This document shows, one piece after another, positions 1 through 8,623 of a stretch of 60,935 bases of DNA. Made by a program: the position numbers and the translations under genes. The notes under the pieces were generated by a model. The model was not told the origin of the DNA. It made no database searches and worked only from the letters and a program-made list of their open reading frames with translations. Every line of letters begins with the position of its first letter. Position 1 is the first letter of the stretch. The DNA comes from Lachnospiraceae bacterium (GTDB lineage Bacteria; Bacillota; Clostridia; Lachnospirales; Lachnospiraceae): positions 1-60,935 of the forward strand of contig JAFRRM010000034.1 of the NCBI GenBank assembly GCA_017428105.1. The letters run 5' to 3'.

Positions 1-1822
1 AAGGCACTTCATCATATCCTTGATCAAGTGTCAGGGTATCCTTGTAGCTTTCTATGAATCGTTCAAGGTCTTCCTTCGTGTCGAGTTTATACACCGGGAG
101 ATGTCGGACGGAACTTATGAGCATCTTATCTCCGTTCAGGCAATCGCGCATCATTTCTCCCTCAGTCCAGTTTGCATATGCAACCGTTGTTTTTATTTCT
201 ATTATGTGGTTCGGCAGATCATGACCTCCGTCTTGAGCATTGCCGAAGAGCATCTGCCTAATCCCGTCAATGTACTCTTGCTTACGTTTTTCTACCGTAG
301 CTGGGTCTTCATCTTTCTGACTGATCCAATATTCTGGAATATAACTGGAGATAGGATTTTGCCATGGAATGATGAAAACATCTTTTTCATCAATATCATA
401 TGTGGAAAGGATAGCCCTCATTTCAGTAATTGTGGCTCCTTTCAGGTTCATCAGTTCTTCAAGCGTCTTATTTCGGTTCGTCCCGCGCATAACGCCGCAT
501 GAATAGCTGTCCGGTGCCATCTGCCAGACATAGACCTCTAGGCCTTTAAATGTGCCCAGATCAAAGTAGTCCGGATACCTTTCTCTAAGGGCGGCCAGGG
601 CAACCGTTTCTGTTCCCCAAATCTCATCCTTGGTGTAAAACCTTGCGGTTACCAGTACATCTTTATCCGGCATGATGAAAGAGTACCCCCAATAATCACT
701 GTCATAATGCGTTTTATCAATTTCTTGGCCATCGACATAGACATGAATATCCGCGTCAAACAGAACTTCTGTCTTTATCTCGACCTCCTCACCAGCCTTT
801 GCTCCGAAAGGGGTGCTTGTGAAATCGTGTGCAGTAGCTCCAAGTTCATATCTTATATTGAAATCCACACCGGAAAGGCTCTTGCTTGAAAATGGATCTG
901 TCATCAGACAGACTGCCAGAACGATACAGGCGATGACGGCTATCAGAATGATCCAGAATGCGGGCTTTTTGTAATTCAAAACTCCCTTGACTCTTTCTTT
1001 TACACCTACCTCACCGAAAGCAAGTGGGCATGCTGCAATTTTCTTTCTCGGAAAACTGCAGTCCAGAAGCGCCTGCGAATATGCTGCCATATCATCCTTG
1101 TCCATATCACGGACGACTTTCTCGTCACAGGCCATCTCAATATCCCGGCAGAGCAGGATATAAGCGATCCAGCACAGGGGATTAAACCAATACACAGACA
1201 GCAGCAAAAAACCAAGTGGTTTCCACCAGTGGTCACGGCGCTGAAGATGAGCTGTCTCATGACGAATCACATAGTCAAGTGTTTCTCCCTGCATGGAAGA
1301 AGGCACATAGGTGACAGGTCGAAAGACGCCTAGAATGAATGGAGTTTTGACCTCATCACACGAGAGGATCCCTTCTTTGATGGGGACACATACCGAAACA
1401 GTTTTTTTCAGCTTCAGATAGCTGACTAATGCATAAGCCAGCATAACGACTATGCCGGCAATCCATACTGCCGCTGTGATCGGAATGATCACCTGCAGCG
1501 GATTAACGCTTGTATCAAGAGCCGGTGCAAATGATTCCGTTATGACAGGATTAACCGCCTCGTTGATAATCGTGATCCCGGAATTGATATGAGGCTCATT
1601 CTGGAGCGCAATATTGGACGGGACCGTCTCGCTGCTCGGAATCAGACTGAACACGCTTTTAAGAGAAAACGGGCAGATAAGCCGGACAGCCACCAGCCCC
1701 CACAAAACGCAAGGGACCCATTTCGGTGCTTTTCTCAGAAGCAGCCTTGCCAAAATGACCGCTAGGATGAGCCAGCTCGCTGTAATGCTCATATTCAAAA
1801 GCTTAAGAAAAATGCCGCTCAT
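1..1822 (-). CDS. BlaR1/MecR1-type membrane metalloprotease (M56), 3' end outside window
   Basis: The reading frame stays open from an ATG at 1822 to the left edge (607 codons, no stop), so the C-terminus is missing. The N-terminal part has several hydrophobic segments and a zinc-protease motif H188-E-x-x-H192 followed by a basic RRDH stretch, as in the M56 integral-membrane proteases that cleave BlaI/MecI repressors. A further membrane segment near residue 300 (PAFWIILIAVIACIVL) precedes about 290 residues outside the membrane. That part shows none of the penicillin-binding motifs (SxxK, KTG) of true BlaR1, so the sensed signal is probably not a beta-lactam. It lies 2 bases downstream of the blaI-like gene on the same strand and is surely co-transcribed. 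Family assignment is firm; the ligand is unknown. Confidence 0.88.
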   Translation of the reverse strand, partial: MSGIFLKLLNMSITASWLILAVILARLLLRKAPKWVPCVLWGLVAVRLICPFSLKSVFSLIPSSETVPSNIALQNEPHINSGITIINEAVNPVITESFAPALDTSVNPLQVIIPITAAVWIAGIVVMLAYALVSYLKLKKTVSVCVPIKEGILSCDEVKTPFILGVFRPVTYVPSSMQGETLDYVIRHETAHLQRRDHWWKPLGFLLLSVYWFNPLCWIAYILLCRDIEMACDEKVVRDMDKDDMAAYSQALLDCSFPRKKIAACPLAFGEVGVKERVKGVLNYKKPAFWIILIAVIACIVLAVCLMTDPFSSKSLSGVDFNIRYELGATAHDFTSTPFGAKAGEEVEIKTEVLFDADIHVYVDGQEIDKTHYDSDYWGYSFIMPDKDVLVTARFYTKDEIWGTETVALAALRERYPDYFDLGTFKGLEVYVWQMAPDSYSCGVMRGTNRNKTLEELMNLKGATITEMRAILSTYDIDEKDVFIIPWQNPISSYIPEYWISQKDEDPATVEKRKQEYIDGIRQMLFGNAQDGGHDLPNHIIEIKTTVAYANWTEGEMMRDCLNGDKMLISSVRHLPVYKLDTKEDLERFIESYKDTLTLDQGYDEVP

Positions 1823-1824
1823 GT

Positions 1825-2190
1825 TTATTCTCCCTTCTTGAAGGAATCGATCATTCTCTGGATCTCGTCTGCTTCCTCAGCGGATATCGTATTTCTGGAA
1901 ACAAACGAAGCGACAAAAGCCAGCAGCGATCCCCGGTAAGAATCTTCAATGATCTGTTCGCTCTTGGCGGAATAAAATTCATCACGGGAAACCAGAGAAA
2001 CGACAATACCATCCTTGTTCTGCAGCAATCCTTTTTCACAAAGCTTGCGCAGCACGGTATAGGTCGTTGGTCTCTTCCAACTGAGTTCTTTCTCACATAT
2101 CTTTGCCAGCTCACCCGACGCGATCGGCTCATGCGCCCAGACGATATCTGCAAAACGTTCCTGTATAGCTCCAAGCTCAAAGTCTTTCAT
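1825..2190 (-). CDS. BlaI/MecI-family transcriptional repressor
   Basis: A 121-residue winged-helix protein of the penicillinase-repressor family (usual length 120-130). The start at 2190 is chosen because AGGGGCC lies just upstream; a longer frame reading back to 2259 would run through the operators and the promoter. The N-terminal half contains the helix-turn-helix region (SWKRPTTYTVLRKLCEKGLL) and the C-terminal half the dimerisation helices, with the region between them where the partner protease cleaves in this family. It is expected to bind the two dyads between 2206 and 2247 and so repress its own operon with the M56 protease downstream. In the family, the protease is activated by an external signal and cleaves the repressor. 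Confidence 0.9.
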   Translation of the reverse strand: MKDFELGAIQERFADIVWAHEPIASGELAKICEKELSWKRPTTYTVLRKLCEKGLLQNKDGIVVSLVSRDEFYSAKSEQIIEDSYRGSLLAFVASFVSRNTISAEEADEIQRMIDSFKKGE

Positions 2191-2205
2191 AATGGCCCCT
2201 TTCCT

Positions 2206-2221
2206 GTTTAGTCGGATAAAC
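2206..2221. promoter_or_regulatory. Operator dyad, proximal to blaI start
   Basis: GTTTA-N6-TAAAC inverted repeat, 26 bases centre-to-centre from a near-identical dyad at 2232-2247. It lies between the -10 box and the ribosome site of the blaI-like gene, a usual place for a BlaI/MecI-type operator. Confidence 0.7.
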
Positions 2222-2230
2222 AGCATCTTT

Positions 2231-2259
2231 AGTTTACTCGAATAAACAGCGTTTGTCAA
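2231..2259 (-). promoter_or_regulatory. Promoter of the blaI/blaR1-like operon
   Basis: On the minus strand there is a consensus -35 TTGACA (2254-2259), a 17-base spacer and a -10 TAAACT (2231-2236). The -10 and spacer coincide with one operator dyad, so repressor binding would block RNA polymerase directly. Confidence 0.8.
2232..2247. promoter_or_regulatory. Operator dyad overlapping the -10 box
   Basis: GTTTA-N6-TAAAC inverted repeat, the partner of 2206-2221. Both carry the flank ATAAACAGC on the right, so they also read as direct repeats. It overlaps the promoter spacer and -10 of the blaI-like operon. Confidence 0.7.
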
Positions 2260-2619
2260 GAGTTACTTCTGAAAGCTCTTGAGGGGACGGATTATGTGTA
2301 CAGGAAGAATTATACTTCCTCGCATAGCTGCCCCAGTCATTCCCTGTATGCTTATTGACTTGTGGAATTTCATAATCACCTTTTGACCGCTAATCGTAAC
2401 CTCGCTCTTTCTGTTTCGGAAGAAAATCGCTTTTTATATTTTTAAATAAATAAGACTGAAGATCTCTATCGTGCAAACCCCAAAGAGTATCCACTAAAAA
2501 ATCTATCAATTTTGAAATGATGAGAATTATAGAAAGCGTGAAAACGCGTAGCTCACACGAAGTGTGATTTCTGGGTTTGGGATGTGTTCCTAACCAGCCG
2601 GTGCAGAAAATGGCGCAGG
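2260..2619. other. Gene-free, AT-rich spacer
   Basis: About 360 bases between the blaI promoter and the recombinase remnant with no supported gene. It is visibly more AT-rich than the rest of the window. A perfect small hairpin, TCACAC-gaa-GTGTGA, lies at 2553-2567. The sequence just left of 2620 no longer reads as recombinase in any frame I could follow. Confidence 0.5.
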
Positions 2620-3844
2620 TCCGATGCCGGACATGCCAGCCGGAAGATCCGTGCGGTCAATAAGGCCAAAGGTGAGCGAGGCGAACATCTCACGACCAAT
2701 CCGCCCTTCGGATATATCAAAGATCCGGAGAATTCAAAACAGTAGATCATCGATGAAGAGGCCGCCAAGGTGGTCAAACACATCTTTGACCTTTGTATGG
2801 AAGGCCGGGGACCGATGCAGATCGCAAAGCAGCTTCGGGAAGAAAAGGTCCTGACGATCATTGCTTACACGAAGCAAGCCGGCAGAAAAATGGATCGACC
2901 TGCACCTGCAGATCCGTATAACTGGAATGAGAGCTCGGTAGTAAACATTCTGGAGACACGGGACTATACCGGATGCACAGTCAACTTCAAGACCTATTCC
3001 AATTCCATCTGGGATAAGAAAACACGAACGAATCCCATCGAAAAGCAGGCGATCTTTTACAATACTCACCCGGCGATCATCGACTCGGAAGTGTTTGAGA
3101 AGGTTCAGGAGATCCGGTCACAACGTCATCGTCGGACAAAGACAGGCAAGTCTCATATGTTTTCCGGACTGGTCTATTGTGCGGACTGCAAGGCAAAGAT
3201 GCGGTACTGTACCACGAAGTATTTCGAAGCCCGCCAGGATCATTTCGTCTGTGCCAACTACCGAAGCAACACGGGTTCGTGCTCTGCTCACTTTATCCGG
3301 GCAGTCGTTCTGGAAAAAATGGTATGGGAGCATCTCAAAGAAGTCATCTGGTACGTAGGCCACTATGAGAGTCATTTCAGGTCTATCATGGAGTCCCGGC
3401 TTCAGGCCGAGAGCAAAGAGACTATTCGGGTAAAGCGGAAGCAGCTCGAAAAGGATGAGAAGCGTATCGCTGAATTGGACCGTCTCTTCATCCGTCTCTA
3501 TGAGGACAATGTGGCATCCCGGATCAGTGATGACCGCTTCGCCATGATGAGTCGGGCCTATGAAGAAGAGCAACGAGAACTGAAAGAGGAAGCTGAAGTC
3601 TTACGGCAGGAAATCGAAACTCGGGAACAACAGAACCAGAATCTTGAACTATTTATTCAGAAGGTCAGGAAGTATGCAGATGTGGCCGAATTGACGCCTT
3701 ATGCGGCCCATGAGCTGATCAAGGCGATCTATATCGGGGCACCGGATAAAAAGCAGCGGAAAACGCTGTCAGAGCATCCATATCTGCTATGATCTGATCG
3801 GGTTCATCCCGCTGAGTGAACTGATGGAACAGAAAATGGCATGA
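2620..3844 (+). pseudogene. Large serine recombinase remnant (C-terminal part, broken)
   Basis: Translation in the frame of 2620 reads a typical large serine recombinase linker and Recombinase domain (RKIRAVNKAKGERGE, then NPPFGYIKDPE), but meets an in-frame TAG at 2743, where relatives commonly have tryptophan. It then continues (MxIAKQL region, zinc-ribbon CADCK...C...C, coiled coil with many E/K/R) to 3792. A shift of one base in the A-run near 3760 restores the usual C-terminus (YDLIGFIPLSELMEQ) ending at 3844. The N-terminal catalytic resolvase domain with its serine is absent. The gene is therefore dead by truncation, nonsense and frameshift, and marks an old phage or conjugative-element insertion. 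A GTG-started fragment 2770-3792 could still be translated, but it would lack catalysis. Confidence 0.85.
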
Positions 3845-3863
3845 CCCGAAGATCATGCCATTT
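3834..3863. terminator. Hairpin at the recombinase 3' end
   Basis: Perfect 11-base stem AAATGGCATGA / TCATGCCATTT with an 8-base loop. It overlaps the original stop codon of the recombinase. No long T-run follows, so it may be an element end or mRNA end structure rather than a classical terminator. Confidence 0.45.
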
Positions 3864-3938
3864 CCAGAAAATCATAAAACTGTCTTACAAGCCCCGGCCT
3901 TCCGGCCGCCCGTTTTTTGGTCGCATCATATTCCCGCC

Positions 3939-4730
3939 TTACATCGGCAGTCTTGTCATCGCCTCAAATATCAGGAATCCGCAGATGACGTTTGCGACCG
4001 CCGAAAACTTGCTGACCTTGTCGTGGTCGTCCTCCAGCTTCAGCAGCAGCACGCCGATGTCGCCGACCACATAGAACAGCGTCAGGACGGCGAAGGCCAG
4101 ATAGAAACGAACGTCCGTATTGAGGCAGTCGCGGATCAGGAAACACACAAAGCTCTTCGTGAGGAGCGTGTAGATCAGGAAAAACTTCCAGTCGTGCGGG
4201 CTCCGGAATTTAAAAAGCCAGAACAGCAGGCTCTCCACGCCCATATAGATGGCCAGATGCAGCAGGAAGAACGCCAGCGTCCGGCTGAACGGCAGCCCGA
4301 CGCGGACGGTCCCCGCTTTCAGGTCGATGATCAGGTAATCGTCGTAGGACGCTTCCTTGAGCTGTTCGTAGGGGATGGGGATCGTGTACGTCTGCCCGGC
4401 GTCCTCCAGCATGATCACCGCGTCCTTGAAGTCGAGCCGGTTGCCGAACCAGTTGGTCCGGCCTTCCACTCCGGCGCGGTAGATGCGGAAATAGGTCTCC
4501 CACATGCGGCGCTCCTTCTGCGGCAGCGTAATGAACGCCGTCCCGTTCCGGTGCACCATCGTGACTTTCATGTCCGCCTCCGGCGTCCCGTTCAGCAGGA
4601 TCATCGTGATCGCCGGCTTATGATACACCCTGTCGTACCCGTACAGCGAGATCGCCCCCGCCCGCAGCGGCAGCATCACACTGACCGTACAAAGAAATAT
4701 CAAAAAGATCCGCTTGACTGTTCTGCTCAT
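3939..4730 (-). CDS. Membrane protein of unknown function with signal peptide
   Basis: 263 residues. A signal peptide or first membrane helix covers residues about 7-27. A soluble, presumably extracytoplasmic domain follows to about residue 160, then four hydrophobic segments (starting near FFLLHLAIYMGVESLLFW) and a short basic/acidic tail. I do not recognise the family. The layout, one exported domain then a bundle of C-terminal helices, resembles 7TM receptor-like proteins with an extracellular sensor, but no motif proves that. It is monocistronic, with its own promoter (4769-4797), and is divergent from typA. Start ATG at 4730 has GGAG a few bases upstream. Confidence 0.75.
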   Translation of the reverse strand: MSRTVKRIFLIFLCTVSVMLPLRAGAISLYGYDRVYHKPAITMILLNGTPEADMKVTMVHRNGTAFITLPQKERRMWETYFRIYRAGVEGRTNWFGNRLDFKDAVIMLEDAGQTYTIPIPYEQLKEASYDDYLIIDLKAGTVRVGLPFSRTLAFFLLHLAIYMGVESLLFWLFKFRSPHDWKFFLIYTLLTKSFVCFLIRDCLNTDVRFYLAFAVLTLFYVVGDIGVLLLKLEDDHDKVSKFSAVANVICGFLIFEAMTRLPM

Positions 4731-4768
4731 GATCCATTCTCCGGGGCGGTTCCCTCATGCCCGACCAT

Positions 4769-4797
4769 ACTATAGCAAAAACGGAGTCTTTTATCAA
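4769..4797 (-). promoter_or_regulatory. Promoter of the 3939-4730 membrane gene
   Basis: Minus strand: -35 TTGATA (4792-4797), 17-base spacer, -10 TATAGT (4769-4774), about 40 bases before the ATG at 4730. Confidence 0.65.
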
Positions 4798-4891
4798 GCA
4801 CGGCGCTTTGCCCCGGCCTCTTTCGGGACAGGAGACGGGCTTTTAATGGTAAAAAACATGGCAGAAAGGCGGTTCTTCCGTCACCTTTTTC

Positions 4892-4919
4892 TTGCAATTT
4901 CCCGAAAAATCATTACAAT
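4892..4919 (+). promoter_or_regulatory. Probable typA promoter
   Basis: -35 TTGCAA (4892-4897), 16-base spacer, -10 TACAAT (4914-4919). It would give a leader of roughly 280 bases before typA that carries several palindromic repeats. Confidence 0.55.
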
Positions 4920-4933
4920 AGTCACAGGGCGAA

Positions 4934-5190
4934 ATCTGACAGAGGGACGCGATCCCTGTCAGATCTCCGCAAGGCTGCCGGATGACCGGCCCGGAAATGC
5001 GGCATGGGGGCCGTTCCCGGCCGCAGGGATCCGGCGGAGCCGCCCGTTCACAGATCTGAAAAATGTGACGCAGGGATCCGTTCCCGGCCGCATCGATCCA
5101 TAGGGCCCCCGATCAGCGGCCCGAAAAAAGAGGACAAAGGGAACCGTTCCCCTGCCGCGGAAGACAGCAAAGGACCGTCCCCCCTGCCGC
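4934..5190. repeat. Cluster of degenerate palindromic repeats in the typA leader
   Basis: At 4934-4964 ATCTGACAG and CTGTCAGAT face each other around GGGA/TCCC, giving a hairpin. Copies related to the core GGAACCGTCCCC occur at 5133-5156 (GACAAAGGGAACCGTTCCCC) and 5163-5187 (AAAGGACCGTCCCCCCTGCC). GGGATCC and CCCGGCCGCA motifs recur between them. No gene is visible in 4731-5208. Confidence 0.6.
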
Positions 5191-5208
5191 ATTTCCGAAG
5201 GAGTTTTT

Positions 5209-7038
5209 ATGATCAGAGAAGATGTCAGAAATGTTGCGATCATCGCGCACGTCGACCACGGTAAGACCACCCTGGTGGACGAGCTGTTAAAACAGAGCGG
5301 GGTATTCCGCGAGAACCAGGAGGTGGCGGAGCGCGTGATGGACTCCGGCGACCTGGAGCGCGAACGGGGCATTACGATCCTGTCCAAAAATACCGCCGTG
5401 CATTACAACGGCGTGAAGATCAATATCATCGACACCCCCGGCCACGCGGATTTCGGCGGCGAGGTCGAGCGCGTGCTGAAGATGGTAAACGGCGTGATCC
5501 TGGTGGTGGATGCCTTCGAAGGCCCCATGCCGCAGACCCGCTTCGTGCTGTCCAAGGCCCTGGACCTGAATCTGGACGTGGTGGTCTGCATCAACAAGGT
5601 GGACCGGCCCGAGGCGCGGCCGCAGGAGGTCGTGGACGAAGTGCTGGACCTGCTCCTGGATCTGGACGCCTCGGAAAAGCAGCTGGACTGCCCCTTCATT
5701 TTCGCCTCCGCCAAGGCCGGCTGGGCCGTAAAGGACCTGAACGATGAGCGGAAGAACATGCGCCCGCTGTTTGAGACCATCCTGGAGTCGGTCCCGGCCC
5801 CGCAGGGCGACCCCGACGCGCCGCTCAAGGTCCTGGTCAGCACCATCGACTACAACGAATACGTAGGCCGCATCGGTGTCGGCAAGGTGGACCAGGGCGT
5901 GATCCGGGTGAACCAGGAAGTGACGATCGTCAACGCGCACCTGGAAGACGCGAAGCGCAAGGTGAAGATCAGCAAGCTCTATGAGTTCGACGGGCTGGCC
6001 AAAAAAGAAGTGGAAAGCGCGACCATCGGCTCCATCGTGGCGATCTCCGGCATTTCCGACATCCATATCGGCGATACGCTCTGCGACCCCGCGGACCTGA
6101 CCCCGATCCCCTTCCAGAAGATCTCCGAGCCCACCATCACCATGCAGATGATGGTCAACGATTCGCCGTTCGCGGGCCAGGAAGGCAAATACGTGACCTC
6201 CCGCCACATCCGTGACCGCCTGTTCCGGGAACTGAACACCGACGTGTCCCTGCGTGTGGAGGAACTGTCCCCCGACTGCTTCAAGATCAGCGGCCGCGGC
6301 GAGCTGCACCTGTCCATCCTGATCGAGACCATGCGCCGCGAGGGCTATGAATTCGCGGTCAGCAAGGCCGAAGTCATTTATAAGCGCAGCGAGACCGGCC
6401 GGCTCCTGGAGCCCATGGAGCGCGTCTACGTGGACGTCCCGGACGAATATTCGGGCACGGTCATTGAAAAACTGAGCCTGCGCAAGGGCGAACTGTCCAA
6501 CATGCGGCCCTTCGGCGAAGGCCGCACCCGTCTGGAATTCATGATCCCTTCCCGCGGTCTGATCGGCTACCGCGACGAGTTCATGACCGATACCAAGGGC
6601 ACCGGCATCATGAACCAGCTCTTCGACGGCTACGCGACCTATAAGGGCGACATCCATTACCGCAGCCAGGGCTCGCTGATCGCGTTTGAGACCGGTGAGG
6701 CCGTGACCTACGGCCTGTTCAACGCCCAGGAGCGCGGCACGCTGTTCATCGGCCCCGGCGAGCGCGTCTACGCCGGCATGGTCGTCGGCCAGACCGGCAA
6801 AGCCCAGGACGTGGAAGTCAACGTCTGCAAGAAAAAGCAGCTCACCAACACCCGCGCCTCCGGCTCCGACGAAGCCCTGCGCCTGACCCCGCCCAAGCAG
6901 ATGAGCCTGGAGCAGTACATGCAGTTCATCGACACCGACGAACTCCTGGAAGTCACGCCCAAGACCCTCCGCATCCGCAAGCGCATCCTGGATCCGACCC
7001 TGCGCAAGCGCGACGCGCTGAAGAAAAAAACGGAGTGA
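5209..7038 (+). CDS. typA: Ribosome-associated translational GTPase TypA/BipA
   Basis: 609 residues, the normal length. It is an EF-G-like GTPase that binds the ribosome and is needed for ribosome assembly and growth at low temperature or under stress. Visible GTPase motifs are [10 protein letters not shown] (P-loop, residues 14-23), RGITI (switch I), [10 protein letters not shown] (G3), NKVD (G4) and ASAKAG (G5). The beta-barrel, two alpha/beta domains and the BipA-specific C-terminal domain ([21 protein letters not shown], then ANxRASGSDE-like [10 protein letters not shown]) follow. The start has GAAGGAG nearby. It stands alone: a repeat-rich leader upstream and a strong terminator at 7078-7118. 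Confidence 0.97.
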   Translation: MIREDVRNVAIIAHVDHGKTTLVDELLKQSGVFRENQEVAERVMDSGDLERERGITILSKNTAVHYNGVKINIIDTPGHADFGGEVERVLKMVNGVILVVDAFEGPMPQTRFVLSKALDLNLDVVVCINKVDRPEARPQEVVDEVLDLLLDLDASEKQLDCPFIFASAKAGWAVKDLNDERKNMRPLFETILESVPAPQGDPDAPLKVLVSTIDYNEYVGRIGVGKVDQGVIRVNQEVTIVNAHLEDAKRKVKISKLYEFDGLAKKEVESATIGSIVAISGISDIHIGDTLCDPADLTPIPFQKISEPTITMQMMVNDSPFAGQEGKYVTSRHIRDRLFRELNTDVSLRVEELSPDCFKISGRGELHLSILIETMRREGYEFAVSKAEVIYKRSETGRLLEPMERVYVDVPDEYSGTVIEKLSLRKGELSNMRPFGEGRTRLEFMIPSRGLIGYRDEFMTDTKGTGIMNQLFDGYATYKGDIHYRSQGSLIAFETGEAVTYGLFNAQERGTLFIGPGERVYAGMVVGQTGKAQDVEVNVCKKKQLTNTRASGSDEALRLTPPKQMSLEQYMQFIDTDELLEVTPKTLRIRKRILDPTLRKRDALKKKTE

Positions 7039-7046
7039 CCCCGGCG

Positions 7047-7067
7047 GCAGGGAACCGCTCTCTGTCA
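7047..7067. repeat. Half-copy of the GGAACCG repeat
   Basis: GCAGGGAACCGCTCTCTGTCA directly after typA, related to the loop and arms of the terminator that follows at 7078-7118. It looks like a degenerate neighbour copy. Confidence 0.4.
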
Positions 7068-7077
7068 TTTCTGTGAA

Positions 7078-7118
7078 AAAAAAGCTGACAAAGGAACCGT
7101 CCCTCTGTCAGCTTTTTT
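7078..7118. terminator. typA terminator built on the palindromic repeat
   Basis: 13-base perfect stem AAAAAAGCTGACA / TGTCAGCTTTTTT, whose 15-base loop (AAGGAACCGTCCCTC) is the repeat core. T-runs on both strands make it bidirectional, serving typA and the convergent serpin gene ending at 7142. Confidence 0.85.
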
Positions 7119-7141
7119 GGAGACCGCACGGATGCAGCCGG

Positions 7142-8623
7142 TCACGGTTGGTTTACGACGCCCGCGAAGAGCGGGAGGTTGTCGTTGCCCAGGATGAGGA
7201 AAAAGTACGGGCGGTCGAGGATGAGGTCGATCTCGTCCTCGGGCGGGAGGGGGGCGCCGACCAGGGCATCGACATAGGAGGCGGCGCTGACGCCTTCTTC
7301 ATCCATGATCAGGCGGCTGGTCTGGGTGATCTCCTGGAGACAGGCGCGGTCCTTGCCCAGAAGCGGGGAAAAATCGGCTGCGTCCGGATCCAGAATGGTG
7401 TGAATGCCCAGAGCCGTCAGATCGTCCGTCAGATCCTGTGTGCAGGTGAAGTCCAGTTTGGGAAGGGAGAGGTGGATGCGGGTCCATGCTCCGGCGGTCA
7501 CGCCGTTGTAGTCCTGCGGAACAAAGCTGTCTGTCGCTTCCTCGTATTTCCTGCAGCGGGTCACGTCCGGGGCCGTCAGAAAGGCCCGGAACGCTTTGTC
7601 CGCCAGCATCTCGGTCAGCGTCACGCCTTCATCGGGCAGGAAAAACAGGACGTGGCTGCTGAACGTCGGAACGTCGATGAAGATGAATTTGTCCCCGTAA
7701 TAGTACCCGTTCAGATAATTGTCCGCGTGCAGAAAAGTGACGGTGCGGTCCCCCTGACTGCCGTGAAAGACCAGTTCCCGGTTGTTCTTTTCCGCAAAGG
7801 GCACGCCCCATTTGGTCTGCAGAAACAGGGTGCTGAGGAGACGCAGCGCGGTATCGGGTCTGAATTGCAGCCGGTCGATTTTTTCCGCCAGGAGTCCGCC
7901 GGTCTGCGCATTCAGCCAGTCGCGAAGCAGCTGGTCGTAGGCAGGATCTCCCATTTCGCCCTGAAATACGGAAGCATAATAGTTTTCGGCCACGGTACGG
8001 ACCGTTTCCGGGGCATAGGCGTACTCTCCGGACAGCCAGAGGGAGTTGGCGGGGATCGATTTCTCCACGCCGTTGTCGATGTACGCGAGCTCCCACACCT
8101 TCCGGGCCTGCCCGCGTAGCGCGTCCATGCTGTCCGCGTGCAGGGCGTCCAGGATCTCCTGCCGGCTTTCTCCGCCGGACGTTTCGGCCAGAATAGCCAT
8201 GCTCATAAAAATATTCACGGGCGACATGACCGCGTTTTCCGTGTCCTCCTCCCCCAGCAGCTGCAGGGTGACATCGGCAAAGAAACGGCGGAAGCTGTCT
8301 CCGGCGCCGCGGTTCTGCATCCGCCGCTCCCAGGCGGGATCCGGCTGATCGGCGGCTGCATTGTTGTAATAATCCTTCCACTGCTTATCCGTGGGATAAA
8401 CAGGCTCCGCCAGGGCGGCGGCGCGGGCCGCGGGCTTGCGGAATGCTCCGCTGTCCCGGCCGAAAAGGGTGATGCCCCCGATGATCAGGCCGACGGCCAG
8501 CAGTGCGCAGGCGGCCAGAACTGCCGTATATTTTTTCCCGGCCCGCTGTGCCGGGGCCGGTTTCTCCAGGATCAGCTCGTCATCCAGCTCGGTGACGGCT
8601 TCCATGATCTTTTCGCTTTTCAT
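7142..8623 (-). CDS. Membrane-tethered serpin, candidate anti-sigma partner
   Basis: 493 residues. Residues 1-30 are cytoplasmic and contain MKSEKIMEAVTELDDELI, a segment like the N-termini of membrane proteins paired with ECF sigma factors in Clostridia. One membrane helix covers about residues 32-54. Residues from about 108 form a serpin domain: SPVNIFMSMAILAETSGGES, then NSLWL, then FLQTKWGVPF. The hinge EEGVSAASY starts at residue 442 and a C-terminal DRPYFFLIL stretch follows. The reactive loop ends around VGAPLPPE, so P1 is probably Ala or Pro; hinge residues are only partly small, so inhibitory activity is plausible but unproven. The start at 8623 overlaps the sigma-factor stop (ATGA), with GGAG upstream. 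Serpins in family form covalent traps for serine proteases; here the trap would face outside while the N-terminus meets the sigma factor. Confidence 0.88.
   Translation of the reverse strand: MKSEKIMEAVTELDDELILEKPAPAQRAGKKYTAVLAACALLAVGLIIGGITLFGRDSGAFRKPAARAAALAEPVYPTDKQWKDYYNNAAADQPDPAWERRMQNRGAGDSFRRFFADVTLQLLGEEDTENAVMSPVNIFMSMAILAETSGGESRQEILDALHADSMDALRGQARKVWELAYIDNGVEKSIPANSLWLSGEYAYAPETVRTVAENYYASVFQGEMGDPAYDQLLRDWLNAQTGGLLAEKIDRLQFRPDTALRLLSTLFLQTKWGVPFAEKNNRELVFHGSQGDRTVTFLHADNYLNGYYYGDKFIFIDVPTFSSHVLFFLPDEGVTLTEMLADKAFRAFLTAPDVTRCRKYEEATDSFVPQDYNGVTAGAWTRIHLSLPKLDFTCTQDLTDDLTALGIHTILDPDAADFSPLLGKDRACLQEITQTSRLIMDEEGVSAASYVDALVGAPLPPEDEIDLILDRPYFFLILGNDNLPLFAGVVNQP

Noticed and set aside
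20..502. 160-codon plus-strand frame near the left edge
   Set aside because: It runs antisense to the BlaR1-like gene, which reads without interruption through the same region and has clear family motifs.
5287..7068. 593-codon minus-strand open frame opposite typA
   Set aside because: Shadow of a clearly identified gene; no start signal and no recognisable domain.
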